This document shows positions 44,205 to 55,106 of a stretch of 64,000 bases of DNA, in pieces (the first letter of the stretch is position 1; every line of letters begins with the position of its first letter). The position numbers and the translations under genes are program-made. Under the pieces are notes generated by a model that was not told the DNA's origin, made no database searches, and was given only the letters and a program-made list of their open reading frames with translations. This DNA comes from Thermosipho melanesiensis BI429 (lineage in GTDB: Bacteria; Thermotogota; Thermotogae; Thermotogales; Fervidobacteriaceae). Where the stretch lies: contig NC_009616.1 in the NCBI RefSeq assembly GCF_000016905.1, forward strand, positions 744,001 through 808,000. Direction: 5' to 3'.

Positions 44205-46178
44205 ATGAAAAGTATAAAGTTAAAAATGATGGTATATATTTCTGTGCCTATAGTTATACTTTTATTAATAATGGGAATAGTGATATTTAACATATCTACA
44301 AGGGAAGTAACTAGTTTATCAATAGATTTTTCCAACAGCATATTGGAATGTTCAAACGATACGTTCTTTGAATACTTTAACAGGTTCATAGATTTTGTTA
44401 AAAATATGTCACAACTTCCAGAAATAAAATCACTTGATAATAATGCTATATCTTTTTTAAAAAGTCAACTTAATAGATTTCAAGATGTTGATGATTTCTT
44501 TGTAGCAGACTTAAACGGCAATTTTCTTGCAACAAGCGGAGTAAAGGGAAACATCAGTGATAGAGAATACTTTAAAAAGATAAAGGCAGGAGAAGATATT
44601 GTAATAAACGATCCTGTATTTTCAAAGGCTTCTGGAAAACCTGTCTTTGTAATTGCAAGTGCAATAAAAAAAGATGGAAAAACAATAGGGCTTTTAGGTG
44701 CTGCTATTTATCTAAAAGCACTTTCCAAAAAAATTGAAGAATTAAAAATAGGACAAACAGGTTACGCAGCAATTATTAACTCAAAGGGGTTAACAATAGC
44801 ACATCCAAACGAAGAATATGTTTTAAAACTAAATATATTGGAAACAGACGGATTTAAGGAACTAAAAGACGCAGGAGAAAAAATGATAATAGGAGAAACA
44901 GGATATTCCGAAATTGTAGATCCAAACAACGTAGAAAAATATATCTTCTACTCACCAATAAAAGGTTCTCCAGGTTGGTCTCTTGCTATAATAGTCCCAA
45001 AAAAAGAAGTTCTGGCAGGAGTATACTTTATTTCAAATGCAATATTAATTTCCTTTACTGTGATAATCATAATATCTTTTGTAGCAATTTTTTCTGTTTC
45101 AAATTATATTTCCAAAAATATAAAAACACTATCTGAAAAAGTACTAATTTTTGGTGAAGGAAATCTAAAAGTAACTTTCAAAACAAAAGGAAAAGATGAG
45201 ATATCTGCAATAGGAAATGCTCTAAACAAAATGGCAAATGAACTAAAAAGCGCACTAATTGAAATTAAAGATTCCGCTGATACCGTAACTGAATCAGCAA
45301 AAAAATTATTCTCAGATTCTGAGATTTTAGATAATCTTGGAAAAAAAGTAAATAATGAAATGAATAAATCTAACTCTTCAATGCAAAATATATCCGCCAC
45401 AATGCAAGAGATAACAAGTAGCATTGAAGAAATCGCTTCATCTGCTCAAACAGTATCTGATGCCGCACAAAAGCTATCAGAAAGTGCTTCGGTTGTAAGT
45501 GCTGATGCAAAAGAAGGAGAAAATGCCATTAACATGATAGTAAGAGTAATAGATTCAACTAAACAAAAAGCAGATCTTACAAATGAAATTGTCAACTCTC
45601 TATCAACAAAAGCTCAAAACATAGAAGAAATAGTTGAAACCATAAATTCCATAGCAGAACAGACAAATTTATTAGCTCTTAACGCAGCAATTGAAGCGGC
45701 AAGAGCAGGGGAAGCAGGAAAAGGTTTTGCGGTAGTTGCTGATGAAATTAGAAAACTTGCAGAAGAAAGTAAAAATGCAACTCAAAAAATAAACGAAATA
45801 CTAGTTTCAATAAAAGATTCCTCCCTGAAAGCTTCTAGCGCTACAAATGAAACTGTTCAGGAAATAATAAACACAAAAGAAAAAGCAGAAAATGCTCAAA
45901 AAGCAATTATTGGTATATTAAAACAGATTGAAAACATATCTGAGATGATAGATTCTTTGGCATCAAGTGCGCAAGAACAAAGTGCATCCACTCAAGAAAT
46001 AAGTAGCGCAATAGAAGCTGCTACCCAGGAAATTTCAGAAGTTTCAAACGTTGTTGAAGAAACAACTAAAATAACTCATGAACAATTTGAGCTTATCGAA
46101 AACGTAAAAAACGAAAGTAACGTGCTTTCCATGATAGCAGAAAAATTAGATGAGAAAGTTAATAAATTTAAATTTTAA
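44205..46178 (+). CDS. Methyl-accepting chemotaxis protein
   Basis: About 657 residues. Helix 1 (about 8-30), a periplasmic double-Cache sensor ([33 protein letters not shown]), helix 2 near 275, HAMP, then a long coiled signalling domain. The hairpin tip is conserved: [20 protein letters not shown] followed by [21 protein letters not shown]. No C-terminal CheR pentapeptide is seen. ATG 44205 follows AGGAGGTGA. The ligand is unknown, but Cache sensors often bind small organic molecules. Confidence 0.95.
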   Translation: MKSIKLKMMVYISVPIVILLLIMGIVIFNISTREVTSLSIDFSNSILECSNDTFFEYFNRFIDFVKNMSQLPEIKSLDNNAISFLKSQLNRFQDVDDFFVADLNGNFLATSGVKGNISDREYFKKIKAGEDIVINDPVFSKASGKPVFVIASAIKKDGKTIGLLGAAIYLKALSKKIEELKIGQTGYAAIINSKGLTIAHPNEEYVLKLNILETDGFKELKDAGEKMIIGETGYSEIVDPNNVEKYIFYSPIKGSPGWSLAIIVPKKEVLAGVYFISNAILISFTVIIIISFVAIFSVSNYISKNIKTLSEKVLIFGEGNLKVTFKTKGKDEISAIGNALNKMANELKSALIEIKDSADTVTESAKKLFSDSEILDNLGKKVNNEMNKSNSSMQNISATMQEITSSIEEIASSAQTVSDAAQKLSESASVVSADAKEGENAINMIVRVIDSTKQKADLTNEIVNSLSTKAQNIEEIVETINSIAEQTNLLALNAAIEAARAGEAGKGFAVVADEIRKLAEESKNATQKINEILVSIKDSSLKASSATNETVQEIINTKEKAENAQKAIIGILKQIENISEMIDSLASSAQEQSASTQEISSAIEAATQEISEVSNVVEETTKITHEQFELIENVKNESNVLSMIAEKLDEKVNKFKF

Positions 46179-46213
46179 ATAACAAAAAGAATTTCTTTTA
46201 AAAATAAAGTTAC

Positions 46214-46233
46214 AAAGCCCCGATTGGGGCTTT
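46214..46233 (+). terminator. Terminator of the chemoreceptor gene
   Basis: A perfect eight-base-pair stem AAAGCCCC/GGGGCTTT with a GATT loop, followed by ATTTTTTTTT. Confidence 0.85.
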
Positions 46234-46285
46234 ATTTTTTTTTCAAAATAATATATAATTCTATTGAATTAATAGGAGGGAGTAA

Positions 46286-48745
46286 ATGGATTATTTTGCA
46301 TTATTTTTAAGTTTGGTATTAATTTTACATCTTTACGAAAGAAATTTGCATAAAGTAACAAAAGCATTTTTGCATATATCTTTTATACTTTTTATCATCT
46401 CTTTGCTTGAAGTTTTAAAAAGAAGGTTTAACATTTTTCCAATCCAACTCATTGAAGATATTATAGGCCTCACTTTGATTCCATCTTTTTACGCCTTTTC
46501 AGAAGACTTTTTGGGAAAAAAGAGAAATCCAAAAAAACGGCTCTTTATTTCCATCCCCGTTTTTATTCTAATCTTACCAAACTTCTTTTCCAATAAAAAA
46601 GTAGATCTATTGTTCAACAATAAAATTTTAGGTACACTATTTTTGATTTATACTATAACCATATTAGTAGCAAGTTTTAGAAATTTAATAAAAGCAGAAG
46701 TAAAAAAAGCCGTAAAATACGTTATTGTATCTATTTTTTCCATACTCTTTGTTTACATATCTATTGAGATTCTATTTTTAAAATTTAATACTACGCATGT
46801 TACCTTTTTTACTGTCCTTTCTTTCTTAATATCAGAATTTGTTTTAATAAGGAAAAGCTGGTTAAGTAGCTTGGAAGAAATAAAGCAAAAACTATTAATG
46901 ACTCTTTCAGATGGAATAATTCTTGTGGATAAAAAAGGATATGTTATGGATTTAAATGAAACTGCCTCAAAAATCATTAGACTTGATTTTAATAATATAG
47001 TGAATAAAACTCTTTCAAAAAACTTCGATGAAGGTGAAATAATCTTTCAAAATGAGTCATACTATATGGTTAAAAAAATTCCCTTTGAAGATGGAACAGC
47101 GTACTTTTTTAGAGATGTGACAAAAGAAATGGAATTTTCAAAAAAACACAACATTGCCGATAAACTTTTTTCGACGCTTTTCAAAAATATACCAGACGGG
47201 GTTGCAATAATTACACCAAAAGGAAAAATAATTGATTGTAATAAGCAATTTACTAAATTATTTGGGTTAAAAAGACTGGAAAATTTAGAAACTATAGTAC
47301 CACCTCTTCTAAAACAAGAATCAAAACTTTTAATTTTAGAAGTTCTAAAAAACGGTTATGCAACCTACGAAACTATTAGAAGATCTAAAGATGGAAAAGA
47401 AATATACGTAAAGATAAAAGCAATTAAATTCGAAATAGACGATAAAGTATTTATATATACAATTTACACTGACATCTCAAAAGAAAAAACGCTCTCTGAA
47501 CAACTAACGAAACTTATAGAAAAAGACCCTTTAACTAATACATACAACAAAACATATATTACAAAACAAATAAAATATCTTTCAAATATATTTTTCCATT
47601 CATTAATTTTTGTAGATATAAAAGACTTTAAGTGGATAAATTCAATAAAAGGATATAAATATGGAAATGAACTATTGAGGAACATCGCAGCAAAACTAAT
47701 GGATTTTGTTTCCGAGGAAAAAATAGATGCAATAATATCACGAGCTCAGAACGACGAATTTTGGATTTTGATAAAAGATATAGACATAGATTCACAAAAA
47801 GCTTATCAAAAAAATAAAAAATTAATAGAAAAAATAAAGCAAAAATTATCAACTTTCGAACAAAAATTCTATATTGGATCACATCTATTTAAAAACTCCG
47901 AAGATCTAGAAGAAATAATAAGAAAAACAACTCTTGCACTTTCAAAATCAAAAGATGTAGAAATGGAAATAGTATATTCCAAAGAAATGGAAGAACAGGT
48001 AATTAAAGAAGTAACCAAAGAAATACAAATAAAACAAGCAATAAAAAACAGAGATTTCATTCCATTCTTACAACCTATCTCAAAAGAAAATATGGAAATA
48101 GTCGGAGCAGAGATGTTACTTAGATGGGAGAAGGAAGGAAAAATAATACCCCCTAGTGATTTTTTAGACTACATAGAACGTTCTGGACAAATACACGAAA
48201 TATCACTTCAAGTTTTTGAAAAAACAATGGAATTTTTGAAAAAGCATCCTAATCTTAAATTTATCGATGTTAATATTAGTCCCATACAATTAAAAGATAA
48301 AAACTTCTTCGATGAATATCTCAAAATAATCGAAAAATTTAATATTTCACCTAAAAAAATTGCCTTTGAAATAACGGAAAATCTGTTTTTAAGTTATGAC
48401 GAGCAAGTCAAAGAAAATATTTCAAAGATAAAAAAGGAAGGAATAAAGTTATGTTTAGATGATTTTGGAACTGGTTATTCTTCATTAAGTTACTTAAGAA
48501 ATTTACCATTTGACATGTTAAAAATAGATAGAGAATTTATAAAAAATATCGACAATGAACGAAACACAAATTTGTTAAAAGCTATTTATAGTATTTGTGA
48601 AACATTCAATTTAACCCCTATACCAGAAGGCGTAGAAACTGTAAAACAGCTTGAAATACTTTCTATGATTGGATTTAAATTATTCCAAGGATACTATTTT
48701 GGAAAACCTATGTCATTGGAAGAATTTGAAAAAATTGTAAGTTAA
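46286..48745 (+). CDS. Membrane GGDEF/EAL protein, probable cyclic-di-GMP phosphodiesterase
   Basis: 819 residues. About seven helices fill residues 1-190, followed by two PAS-like segments (about 200-270 and 290-400), a GGDEF domain and an EAL domain. The GGDEF site is degenerate (RAQNDEFW), so cyclase activity is unlikely. The EAL domain keeps GAEMLLRW (EML for EAL), NISPIQLKD, ITENLF, LDDFGTGYSSLSYL, LKIDREF, PEGVET and FQGYYFGKP. It should therefore hydrolyse cyclic-di-GMP in response to a PAS or membrane signal. ATG 46286 follows AGGAGGG. Confidence 0.93.
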   Translation: MDYFALFLSLVLILHLYERNLHKVTKAFLHISFILFIISLLEVLKRRFNIFPIQLIEDIIGLTLIPSFYAFSEDFLGKKRNPKKRLFISIPVFILILPNFFSNKKVDLLFNNKILGTLFLIYTITILVASFRNLIKAEVKKAVKYVIVSIFSILFVYISIEILFLKFNTTHVTFFTVLSFLISEFVLIRKSWLSSLEEIKQKLLMTLSDGIILVDKKGYVMDLNETASKIIRLDFNNIVNKTLSKNFDEGEIIFQNESYYMVKKIPFEDGTAYFFRDVTKEMEFSKKHNIADKLFSTLFKNIPDGVAIITPKGKIIDCNKQFTKLFGLKRLENLETIVPPLLKQESKLLILEVLKNGYATYETIRRSKDGKEIYVKIKAIKFEIDDKVFIYTIYTDISKEKTLSEQLTKLIEKDPLTNTYNKTYITKQIKYLSNIFFHSLIFVDIKDFKWINSIKGYKYGNELLRNIAAKLMDFVSEEKIDAIISRAQNDEFWILIKDIDIDSQKAYQKNKKLIEKIKQKLSTFEQKFYIGSHLFKNSEDLEEIIRKTTLALSKSKDVEMEIVYSKEMEEQVIKEVTKEIQIKQAIKNRDFIPFLQPISKENMEIVGAEMLLRWEKEGKIIPPSDFLDYIERSGQIHEISLQVFEKTMEFLKKHPNLKFIDVNISPIQLKDKNFFDEYLKIIEKFNISPKKIAFEITENLFLSYDEQVKENISKIKKEGIKLCLDDFGTGYSSLSYLRNLPFDMLKIDREFIKNIDNERNTNLLKAIYSICETFNLTPIPEGVETVKQLEILSMIGFKLFQGYYFGKPMSLEEFEKIVS

Positions 48746-48855
48746 ATTACTTTTTAAACTGTTCCTGTTCTACAGATAAAAACATGGTATTTATCTACAT
48801 AAACTCACATTAAAACTTTTATCTAGGTATTTTTTTGCTGGTCTTCCGTTACTTT

Positions 48856-49689
48856 TTATCCTTTCAAACCACTACTTACAAGACTTCTAACAAATAAGTT
48901 TTGTATTAAAAAGAAAATAAGTAGTGTAGGTGCAAGTGCTATCATTGTTCCTGCCATAATCGTTCCCCAATTATTTGCTGCCTCAGCATCGATAAGCATC
49001 TTTACACCAATCTGTACCGTTTTCATTTCATCTTCCATTGTCACAACAAGTGGCCAAAGATACATATTCCATGCATAAACAAAATTTATCAAAGCCGCAC
49101 CGCCTATCATAGCTTTTGAAAGTGGAAGTAAAACCTTTACAAGATATTGCATAGGAGTTGCACCATCTATCCTTGCTGCATCATTAAGTTCCATAGGAAT
49201 AGTTCTAAAATGTTGCCTCATTAAAAATGTGTTAGTTGCACTAGCGGTAAATGGAATAATAAGGGCATAGTATGTATTTACCCATCCAAGTGCTTTCATA
49301 AGCAAAAACATTGGTACTATCATAACAGTTTCCGCAGGCAAAAAAAGTGTTATAAAAAGCGTGGAAAATGCCATTTTTTTGCCCTTGAAAGAAAAATTTG
49401 CAAATGCATATCCAGCCAAAATTCCCGTAATTAGTTTGCCTAAAGTAATAAATGCGGATACTATTATGGAATTTACAAGCATCCTACCTAAAGGTACCAA
49501 TTTTAAAGCTTCTTTGTAATTTTGCCAATAAAAACTACTCGGAAAAACCTTTGGAGGAAAACTAAAAACCTCTGCTGGTTTCATAAAACTCATAAAAAAA
49601 GCAAGTAAAATTGGAGCAAACATTATCAATCCTATCAAGATTAAAAGTAACTCTAAAATAATAAATGTAAATTTATTTTTAATTTTCAT
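48856..49689 (-). CDS. Sugar ABC transporter permease, MalG/UgpE type
   Basis: 277 residues, six helices, with the EAA loop MELNDAARIDGATPMQYLVKV that docks the ATPase. It ends SLVSSGLKG, typical of this family. It starts nine bases after the partner permease. No ATPase gene is present, so the complex probably borrows a shared one from elsewhere in the genome, as Thermotogae often do. Confidence 0.93.
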   Translation of the reverse strand: MKIKNKFTFIILELLLILIGLIMFAPILLAFFMSFMKPAEVFSFPPKVFPSSFYWQNYKEALKLVPLGRMLVNSIIVSAFITLGKLITGILAGYAFANFSFKGKKMAFSTLFITLFLPAETVMIVPMFLLMKALGWVNTYYALIIPFTASATNTFLMRQHFRTIPMELNDAARIDGATPMQYLVKVLLPLSKAMIGGAALINFVYAWNMYLWPLVVTMEDEMKTVQIGVKMLIDAEAANNWGTIMAGTMIALAPTLLIFFLIQNLFVRSLVSSGLKG

Positions 49690-49698
49690 ATTTTCACC

Positions 49699-50565
49699 TC
49701 ACTGATAGTGTACTTTTCTTTCAACGAACCTAAAATAGAAATACGTAATCACCGACATAACACTAAACATTACAACAGATTCTGCCGATGCAAGACCATT
49801 ATCTTGAAAAGCAAATCCATCCAAATAAAGTCTATAAATCATATTTGTTGTACTATTTAATGGTCCTCCACGAGTCATAATATCTATAATTCCAAATGAA
49901 GAAAACATAGTAGTTGTAAAATTCATTATAAAAAGATAAAAAGTAATTGGAGTTACAAGTGGAAACTTTATTCTCCACATTCTTGTCCAACTATTTGCTC
50001 CATCCATTAATGAAGATTCCAAAATGGAATCGGGGATATTCTGCAGTGCTGCAATGTAAAAAATAAGGTCAAAAGGAAGCATCTTCCATACAGTAGCCGC
50101 AATTATTGCTATCATTGCATACGGTTTTGTAGTAAGCCATTTAACATCTAAATTAAAAGTAATCTGAAATAAATAACTTAAAAGACCAGCAGTTGGAGTA
50201 AACAACATAGCCCACAGTGTTGCAGAAATTGCCGGTGAAACAGCATACGGTGAAAACATTAGGGTTCTAATAATCCTTGTTCCTGGAAGATTTAGTACCA
50301 AAAGTTGTGAAATCAAAAACGCCAAAAAAATAGTTATTCCTACACTTGTAAATGAATATATAAACGTATTTTTTAGCACGTTATAATATTCGCTATCTGT
50401 AAATAAATCAATATAATTATCAAATCCCACAAAAACCTTTTTGTCTCCAAAAAAAGTTTCTTGGAAAAAACTCATCTTGAAGGAATTAAAAGCAGGGATA
50501 TATATAAAAAGAATAATTACCACAAATGTGGGGATTAAAAGAAAATAAGGTGTCAACTTTCTCAA
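49699..50565 (-). CDS. Sugar ABC transporter permease, MalF/UgpA type
   Basis: 288 residues, six helices. The EAA loop reads ESSLMDGANSWTRMWRIKFP and the N terminus LTPYFLLIPTFVVIILFIY. TTG 50565 follows GGAGGTG. An intercistronic terminator lies between it and the binding-protein gene, so the permeases are probably expressed below the binding protein. Confidence 0.92.
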   Translation of the reverse strand: MRKLTPYFLLIPTFVVIILFIYIPAFNSFKMSFFQETFFGDKKVFVGFDNYIDLFTDSEYYNVLKNTFIYSFTSVGITIFLAFLISQLLVLNLPGTRIIRTLMFSPYAVSPAISATLWAMLFTPTAGLLSYLFQITFNLDVKWLTTKPYAMIAIIAATVWKMLPFDLIFYIAALQNIPDSILESSLMDGANSWTRMWRIKFPLVTPITFYLFIMNFTTTMFSSFGIIDIMTRGGPLNSTTNMIYRLYLDGFAFQDNGLASAESVVMFSVMSVITYFYFRFVERKVHYQ

Positions 50566-50583
50566 AATTACACCTCCAAAAAC

Positions 50584-50599
50584 GCCCCCAAATGGGGGC
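50584..50599 (-). terminator. Intercistronic terminator after the binding-protein gene
   Basis: A six-base-pair all-GC stem GCCCCC/GGGGGC with an AAAT loop, followed on the minus strand by GTTTTTGG. It lies in the 41-base gap between the binding protein and the first permease. Partial read-through would give more binding protein than permease. Confidence 0.75.
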
Positions 50600-50606
50600 T
50601 TAAATT

Positions 50607-51920
50607 TTATTCATATAATCTATTGTATTTTTTCAAGGCTTTTGTAACTTCTGAAGCCGCCCAATTTAATGCTTTTTCAACTGTCATTTCACCATTTATA
50701 ACTTTTTCATATGCTGTTTCTATAATATCCCTTGTCTCTGGGAAAACACCTATTATTGCTCCGTTTGTGTTAGGTGTTTGTTTTGAAAGTAAAAGTTGGA
50801 AAATAGCAGTTAAATAATTTGGTTTTTCAGCATAAAAACCTTCTAACAAAAGTTGTTCGACTGCATCTTTTCTTACAGGGAAATAACCTGTTTCAAGATG
50901 CCATTTTATTTGTTGTTTTGGTTCTGTCATCCATTTAACAAATTTCCAAGCTGCATCTATTTCTTCTTTTGGATGGTTCTTCAATATCCAAAGAGAACCT
51001 CCTCCAATTACCACACCACCTTGAACAGATAGGGATGGTTTTGGAAGGAATGCCGTACCTACTTCCCAACCATTTTCTCTTGCTGTATCGGTAATAAATT
51101 TAACATCGGACGTTGAATAGAATAACATTGCTGCTTTTCCCGATAAGAAAATTTGCCTTGCTCCACTCCAATCTTCCCTCTTTGTGTTTATTAGTAATCC
51201 TTCCTTTGTCATTTTGGTTAAAAGTTCAAAAATATTTTTTCCCGCTTGACTATTAAAAATTGCTTCTGTTGGCCTCTTATCCCCTCTTCCATTGTCATTG
51301 TTAACAAGAGGCGCATCTTGTACAGCCATTAACTGTTCAAAGAACCAAGAATGTGTTGGCCACGTAAGACCGTATCTAATAATATTACCTTTATCATCCT
51401 TCTTTACCAATTTTCTACTGTATTCAATTAATTCATCAAACGTTCTTGGAGGTTTTGTAGGATCTAACCCTGCTTCTTTAAACGCTGTTTTGTTATAGAA
51501 CAATATAGCATTTGAAGAATTAAAAGGCATTGAATATAGTTTTCCGCCTACTGTGTAGTAATTCAACACTTGTGGTAAAAATGCACCAAGATCTATCGTT
51601 GGATCTTGCTCAATTAAATCTCCTATCGGAACTGCTATATTTCCATCTATCATTGCTCTAGTTCCAATATCATAAATCTGTACAACGTGAGGTGGATTTC
51701 CCGCCTTTACCGCAGCTATCGTTTTGTTAAACGTATCTCTGTATGAACCTGTATACTGCACTTTTACCTCAATATCCGGGTGCGTTGCCATAAACTCCTT
51801 TGCCATATTTTCTAGTAATTCTATTCTCCAACCACTCATAGCATGCCAAAATTCAATGGTTACCTTTGAAAAACTTACCACACTTAAAACAACTAGCAAA
51901 AAAATAAAAAACTTCTTCAT
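50607..51920 (-). CDS. Extracellular solute-binding protein, UgpB-like
   Basis: 437 residues with a signal peptide ending FSK. The mature part begins VTIEFWHAMSGW and continues with KVQYTGSYRDTFNKTIAAVK, GNPPHVVQIYDIGT and MPFNSSNAILFYNK, which resemble the glycerol-3-phosphate/glycerophosphodiester binder UgpB. Related family-1 proteins bind oligosaccharides, so the ligand is uncertain. ATG 51920 follows AAAGGAGGGG. A minus-strand TATAAT (51959-51954) is the likely -10. Confidence 0.9.
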   Translation of the reverse strand: MKKFFIFLLVVLSVVSFSKVTIEFWHAMSGWRIELLENMAKEFMATHPDIEVKVQYTGSYRDTFNKTIAAVKAGNPPHVVQIYDIGTRAMIDGNIAVPIGDLIEQDPTIDLGAFLPQVLNYYTVGGKLYSMPFNSSNAILFYNKTAFKEAGLDPTKPPRTFDELIEYSRKLVKKDDKGNIIRYGLTWPTHSWFFEQLMAVQDAPLVNNDNGRGDKRPTEAIFNSQAGKNIFELLTKMTKEGLLINTKREDWSGARQIFLSGKAAMLFYSTSDVKFITDTARENGWEVGTAFLPKPSLSVQGGVVIGGGSLWILKNHPKEEIDAAWKFVKWMTEPKQQIKWHLETGYFPVRKDAVEQLLLEGFYAEKPNYLTAIFQLLLSKQTPNTNGAIIGVFPETRDIIETAYEKVINGEMTVEKALNWAASEVTKALKKYNRLYE

Positions 51921-52102
51921 GCTCTCCCCTCCTTTTAAACAAATTCTTTTAATATTATATTAAAATTAATTTTATTAGAAAAACACAAATACAAAGCGAT
52001 GAATAAAAATAAATTAATATATTTCTTATTATTTCCTCTATTTCCTCTTTATTTAAACAAAAAAATCTTTAGAAAAGATTAAAAAATATTAAGAAAAATA
52101 AA

Positions 52103-52124
52103 CCCCCATCCAACGATGGGGGTA
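52103..52124 (-). terminator. Terminator of hcp
   Basis: A perfect nine-base-pair stem ACCCCCATC/GATGGGGGT with a four-base loop, then TTATTTTTC on the minus strand. It follows the hcp stop by about 20 bases. Confidence 0.82.
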
Positions 52125-52143
52125 TTGTTTTTTTCTTTTAATT

Positions 52144-53802
52144 TTAGGATAAAAGTACTTTTAAATCTTCTTCAACTGTTGTAATAGGTGCAATGTTAAA
52201 TTTATCAACAAGTACTTTCAAAACATTTGGAGAGATAAACGCAGGTAGCACTGGTCCAAGTCTTATTCCTTTCACTCCCAAATATAACAGTGCTAGAAGT
52301 ACCGCAATTGCCTTTTGTTCATACCAAGCAATATTATACACTATTGGTAAATCATTAATATCATCTAACCCCAAAGCTTCTTTTAACTTGAGGGCTGTAA
52401 CAACGAGTGAATAAGAATCATTACATTGACCTGCATCTAACACCCTTGGTATACCTCCAATATCTCCCAAATCAAGGTGATTGTATCTGTATTTTGCACA
52501 ACCAGCTGTTAAAATTACAGTATCTTTTGGAAGTTTTTTTGCAAATTCTGTATAGTATTCTCTTTCTTTGTGTCTTCCATCACATCCACCCATTACAACA
52601 AACTTTTTTATTGCTCCAGATTTTACCGCATCAATTACCTTATCCAAAAGCCTTGACACTTGATCATGAGCAAATCCTATAACTATCTTCTTACCTTTTC
52701 TTTCTGGAATTGGTCCTAATTCAAGTGCTTTTTTAATAACAGGTGAAAAATCTTTTGGTTTTCCATCTGTTCTATTTGGAATATGCGTTAGCTTGTCAAA
52801 TCCCACAAGACCAGTTGTAAATACCCTATCTTTGTATGATTCTTTTGGAGGAACTAAACAATTTGTTGTCATTAAAATTGCCCCGCCAAATTCTTCAAAT
52901 TCTTCTGATTGCTTCCACCACGCGCTTCCAAAGTTTCCTGCAAGGTGTTTGTATTTTTTCAATTTTGGATATGCGTGAGCCGGTAGCATCTCTCCATGCG
53001 TATATACCATTATTCCCGTTCCTTCAGTTTGCTTTAAAAGTTCTTCTAAATCCAAAAGGTCATGTCCACTAACTAAAATAGCAGGTGTATTATACGTTCC
53101 AGTGTACACTTCTGTAATTTCTGGATTTCCAAATTCCGTTGTGTTTGCTTTATCAAGTAAAGCCATAGCATCTACAGCAACCTTTCCAGCTTCTAAAACC
53201 AAAGATACTAATTCATCTACTGTTATATCTTCTCTTAAAGTTTCAACTAAACCTTTTTGTATGAAATACAATATATCATCATTTGTATGTTTTAAAATAT
53301 ACGCATGATCCGTATAAGCAGCTATACCTTTTAGACCATATATTAACAATTGCTTTAACGATCTTATATCTTCATCTTTATCAAAAAGAACACCAACTTC
53401 CATACCTTTTAATTCGTAAAGATCTACTCCACCTTTTTTGTGCCATTCCGCTGCTTCAGGTACTTTTTCATCAAATGTTTTTCCTTCTTTTTCTGCATAT
53501 GCTTCCAAAAATCTATGTTTTATCCTTTCCCTTAATTCAAATGCACGCTCTATAAACTCCACCATTCTTTTAGCAGAAAAATTCACGTTGGTAATAGTAC
53601 TAAATAAAGCTTCTGCCACAAACAAATTTACTTCATCGTCTTTTACACCATATTCTTTTGCTTTAAGTGCCCAGTAAGAAATACCCCTTGTCAACCAAAT
53701 AAGTAAATCCTGTAAATTTGCTACATCTGGAGTCTTTCCACAAACACCTATAGTAGTACAACCCACTCCTTTTGAAGCTTCTGAACATTGATAACAAAAC
53801 AT
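52144..53802 (-). CDS. hcp: Hydroxylamine reductase (hybrid cluster protein)
   Basis: 552 residues. The N-terminal cluster ligands are in [15 protein letters not shown] and GVCGKT, and the hybrid-cluster ligands in [41 protein letters not shown] and AWYEQKA. It reduces hydroxylamine in vitro, and in vivo it is linked to nitric oxide and nitrosative stress in anaerobes. ATG 53802 follows AGGAGGTGA. The GTG at 53811 is within that site. It lies directly behind a DUF438 gene and near a Crp/Fnr regulator. Confidence 0.96.
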   Translation of the reverse strand: MFCYQCSEASKGVGCTTIGVCGKTPDVANLQDLLIWLTRGISYWALKAKEYGVKDDEVNLFVAEALFSTITNVNFSAKRMVEFIERAFELRERIKHRFLEAYAEKEGKTFDEKVPEAAEWHKKGGVDLYELKGMEVGVLFDKDEDIRSLKQLLIYGLKGIAAYTDHAYILKHTNDDILYFIQKGLVETLREDITVDELVSLVLEAGKVAVDAMALLDKANTTEFGNPEITEVYTGTYNTPAILVSGHDLLDLEELLKQTEGTGIMVYTHGEMLPAHAYPKLKKYKHLAGNFGSAWWKQSEEFEEFGGAILMTTNCLVPPKESYKDRVFTTGLVGFDKLTHIPNRTDGKPKDFSPVIKKALELGPIPERKGKKIVIGFAHDQVSRLLDKVIDAVKSGAIKKFVVMGGCDGRHKEREYYTEFAKKLPKDTVILTAGCAKYRYNHLDLGDIGGIPRVLDAGQCNDSYSLVVTALKLKEALGLDDINDLPIVYNIAWYEQKAIAVLLALLYLGVKGIRLGPVLPAFISPNVLKVLVDKFNIAPITTVEEDLKVLLS

Positions 53803-53814
53803 AACTTTCACCTC

Positions 53815-55002
53815 CTATTTTTCATCATAAATTCTTTTTTCTCCTTTTATCTCTTGAATGGGTTTAATATCTTGTGTTACTTCAAGTGTACCCAAATACT
53901 TTCCTTTTTCATTGCGTACAGCAAAATACCTTATGTATACATATCTCTCACCTAACCTTAACCAAAAATCCGCAATATCTCTTTTTCCAGATTTAAAATC
54001 CATCAAAATTTTATTTACTATCTCAATACTTTTTTCCGGATGACAGTTTTGAACCTTTCTTCCAATTATTGCTCTACTTCTCACAAAAATCCTATCTTTT
54101 GTTTCACTAAAGTACTTAACCTCATCGTTTTTATCTACAAATGTCATATCTACGGGCAATGTATTCAAAATATATTTCAATTCTTCTATGGTTAACTCAC
54201 CACTCGGGAACTTCACTTTTCCATTCTTTACTTCTTCCTCTTTTAAAGTTTTTCTTTTAAACTCTTCTGTTTTGACAATATATCCTATTTCATCAAACTG
54301 CTCCCTTATATCCATCCATTCCTCTTTATTAATCAATTTCAAAGATGTTGGAAATAACACTGAATGCTCCTTATGAACGTGCTTTAGGAAAAACTCCAAA
54401 AGATAAAGTGAAATTTCATACAATTTCTTTTTTGCATGTTCAAAATCTCTGCTTTCTTTAACCTTTAGAAGTTCTTTTCTTAATTGTCTTACTTCATCGT
54501 GCTCTTTCCACATAACCGCTGGTGGTTTTGTAATTCCATACTTTTCAAGATATGGAAATAAAACATTTTCTTCCTTTAAGAAGTACTTTTCCGCATCTTG
54601 CAATTCATCAATGTACTTTTGAACTTCAAGCAAAATTGAAATAGCATCTGCAAAAACTTCCTTTTTAATCAACTTTTTTGATAATTCCTTCAACTCTTCC
54701 AAAGTTGAAATGATCTTTTCATGTTCCTTCATTAGAATATTTATAGGATGCCATTCTTCAACTTCTATTTTTTCTGAATCAATATAATCTTTAAACAGCT
54801 CCAAATGAACGTCACAAACAGATTGAATTTTCTCTACAGTTAAACCTTCTTCTTCCATTAATTCTTGTTCAACCTGCGCAATTTCTTCCGCTGATAAACT
54901 CTCTATTGTTTTCTTCAATTCATCCTTTAGCTTTTCATCGCCTTTTTCAACTCTTAAAATTAGATTTTTTAAATATTCCTTTTTATTGAAAAGTTCGCTC
55001 AT
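53815..55002 (-). CDS. DUF438-hemerythrin-PAS protein
   Basis: About 395 residues. DUF438 spans roughly 1-75, a hemerythrin-like HHE domain 85-235 (HPINILMKEHEKI, EENVLFPYLEKYG, MWKEHDEVR, KHVHKEHSVLFP, giving the His/Glu ligands of a di-iron site), and a PAS domain 275-390 (VDMTFVDKNDEVKYFS, NCHPEKSIEIVN). Di-iron hemerythrins can bind oxygen or nitric oxide, which suits its place upstream of hcp. ATG 55002 is preferred to 55011 for its spacing from AAAGGGG. Confidence 0.88.
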   Translation of the reverse strand: MSELFNKKEYLKNLILRVEKGDEKLKDELKKTIESLSAEEIAQVEQELMEEEGLTVEKIQSVCDVHLELFKDYIDSEKIEVEEWHPINILMKEHEKIISTLEELKELSKKLIKKEVFADAISILLEVQKYIDELQDAEKYFLKEENVLFPYLEKYGITKPPAVMWKEHDEVRQLRKELLKVKESRDFEHAKKKLYEISLYLLEFFLKHVHKEHSVLFPTSLKLINKEEWMDIREQFDEIGYIVKTEEFKRKTLKEEEVKNGKVKFPSGELTIEELKYILNTLPVDMTFVDKNDEVKYFSETKDRIFVRSRAIIGRKVQNCHPEKSIEIVNKILMDFKSGKRDIADFWLRLGERYVYIRYFAVRNEKGKYLGTLEVTQDIKPIQEIKGEKRIYDEK

Positions 55003-55052
55003 ATTTCTCATCCCCTTTCAACTCCATACTACAAAATTTAAAATATTTTTTC

Positions 55053-55068
55053 CGTAACTTATGTTACG
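55053..55068. promoter_or_regulatory. Palindromic Crp/Fnr-type operator for the DUF438-hcp operon
   Basis: CGTAAC-TTAT-GTTACG is a perfect inverted repeat about 50 bases ahead of the DUF438 gene. Its GTAAC-N4-GTTAC form fits what I recall of sites predicted for HcpR regulators in clostridia and Thermotogae. The Crp/Fnr gene is immediately next to it. Confidence 0.7.
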
Positions 55069-55075
55069 CTAAAAA

Positions 55076-55106
55076 AATAACCCATCCTCTTTTTGGATGG
55101 GTTATT
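55076..55106 (-). terminator. Terminator of the Crp/Fnr regulator gene
   Basis: A perfect 12-base-pair stem AATAACCCATCC/GGATGGGTTATT with a seven-base loop, then a U run on the minus strand. It overlaps the regulator stop codon and separates it from the operator at 55053. Confidence 0.85.

Noticed and set aside
48746-48855. Terminator between the GGDEF/EAL gene and the sugar permease
   Set aside because: Only a weak AT stem (AGATAAA/TTTATCT) with no U tract was found in this convergent gap.
52407-53555. Several plus-strand frames of 70-90 codons opposite hcp
   Set aside because: They are antisense shadows of hcp with low-complexity Leu/His/Gln-rich translations and no start signals.
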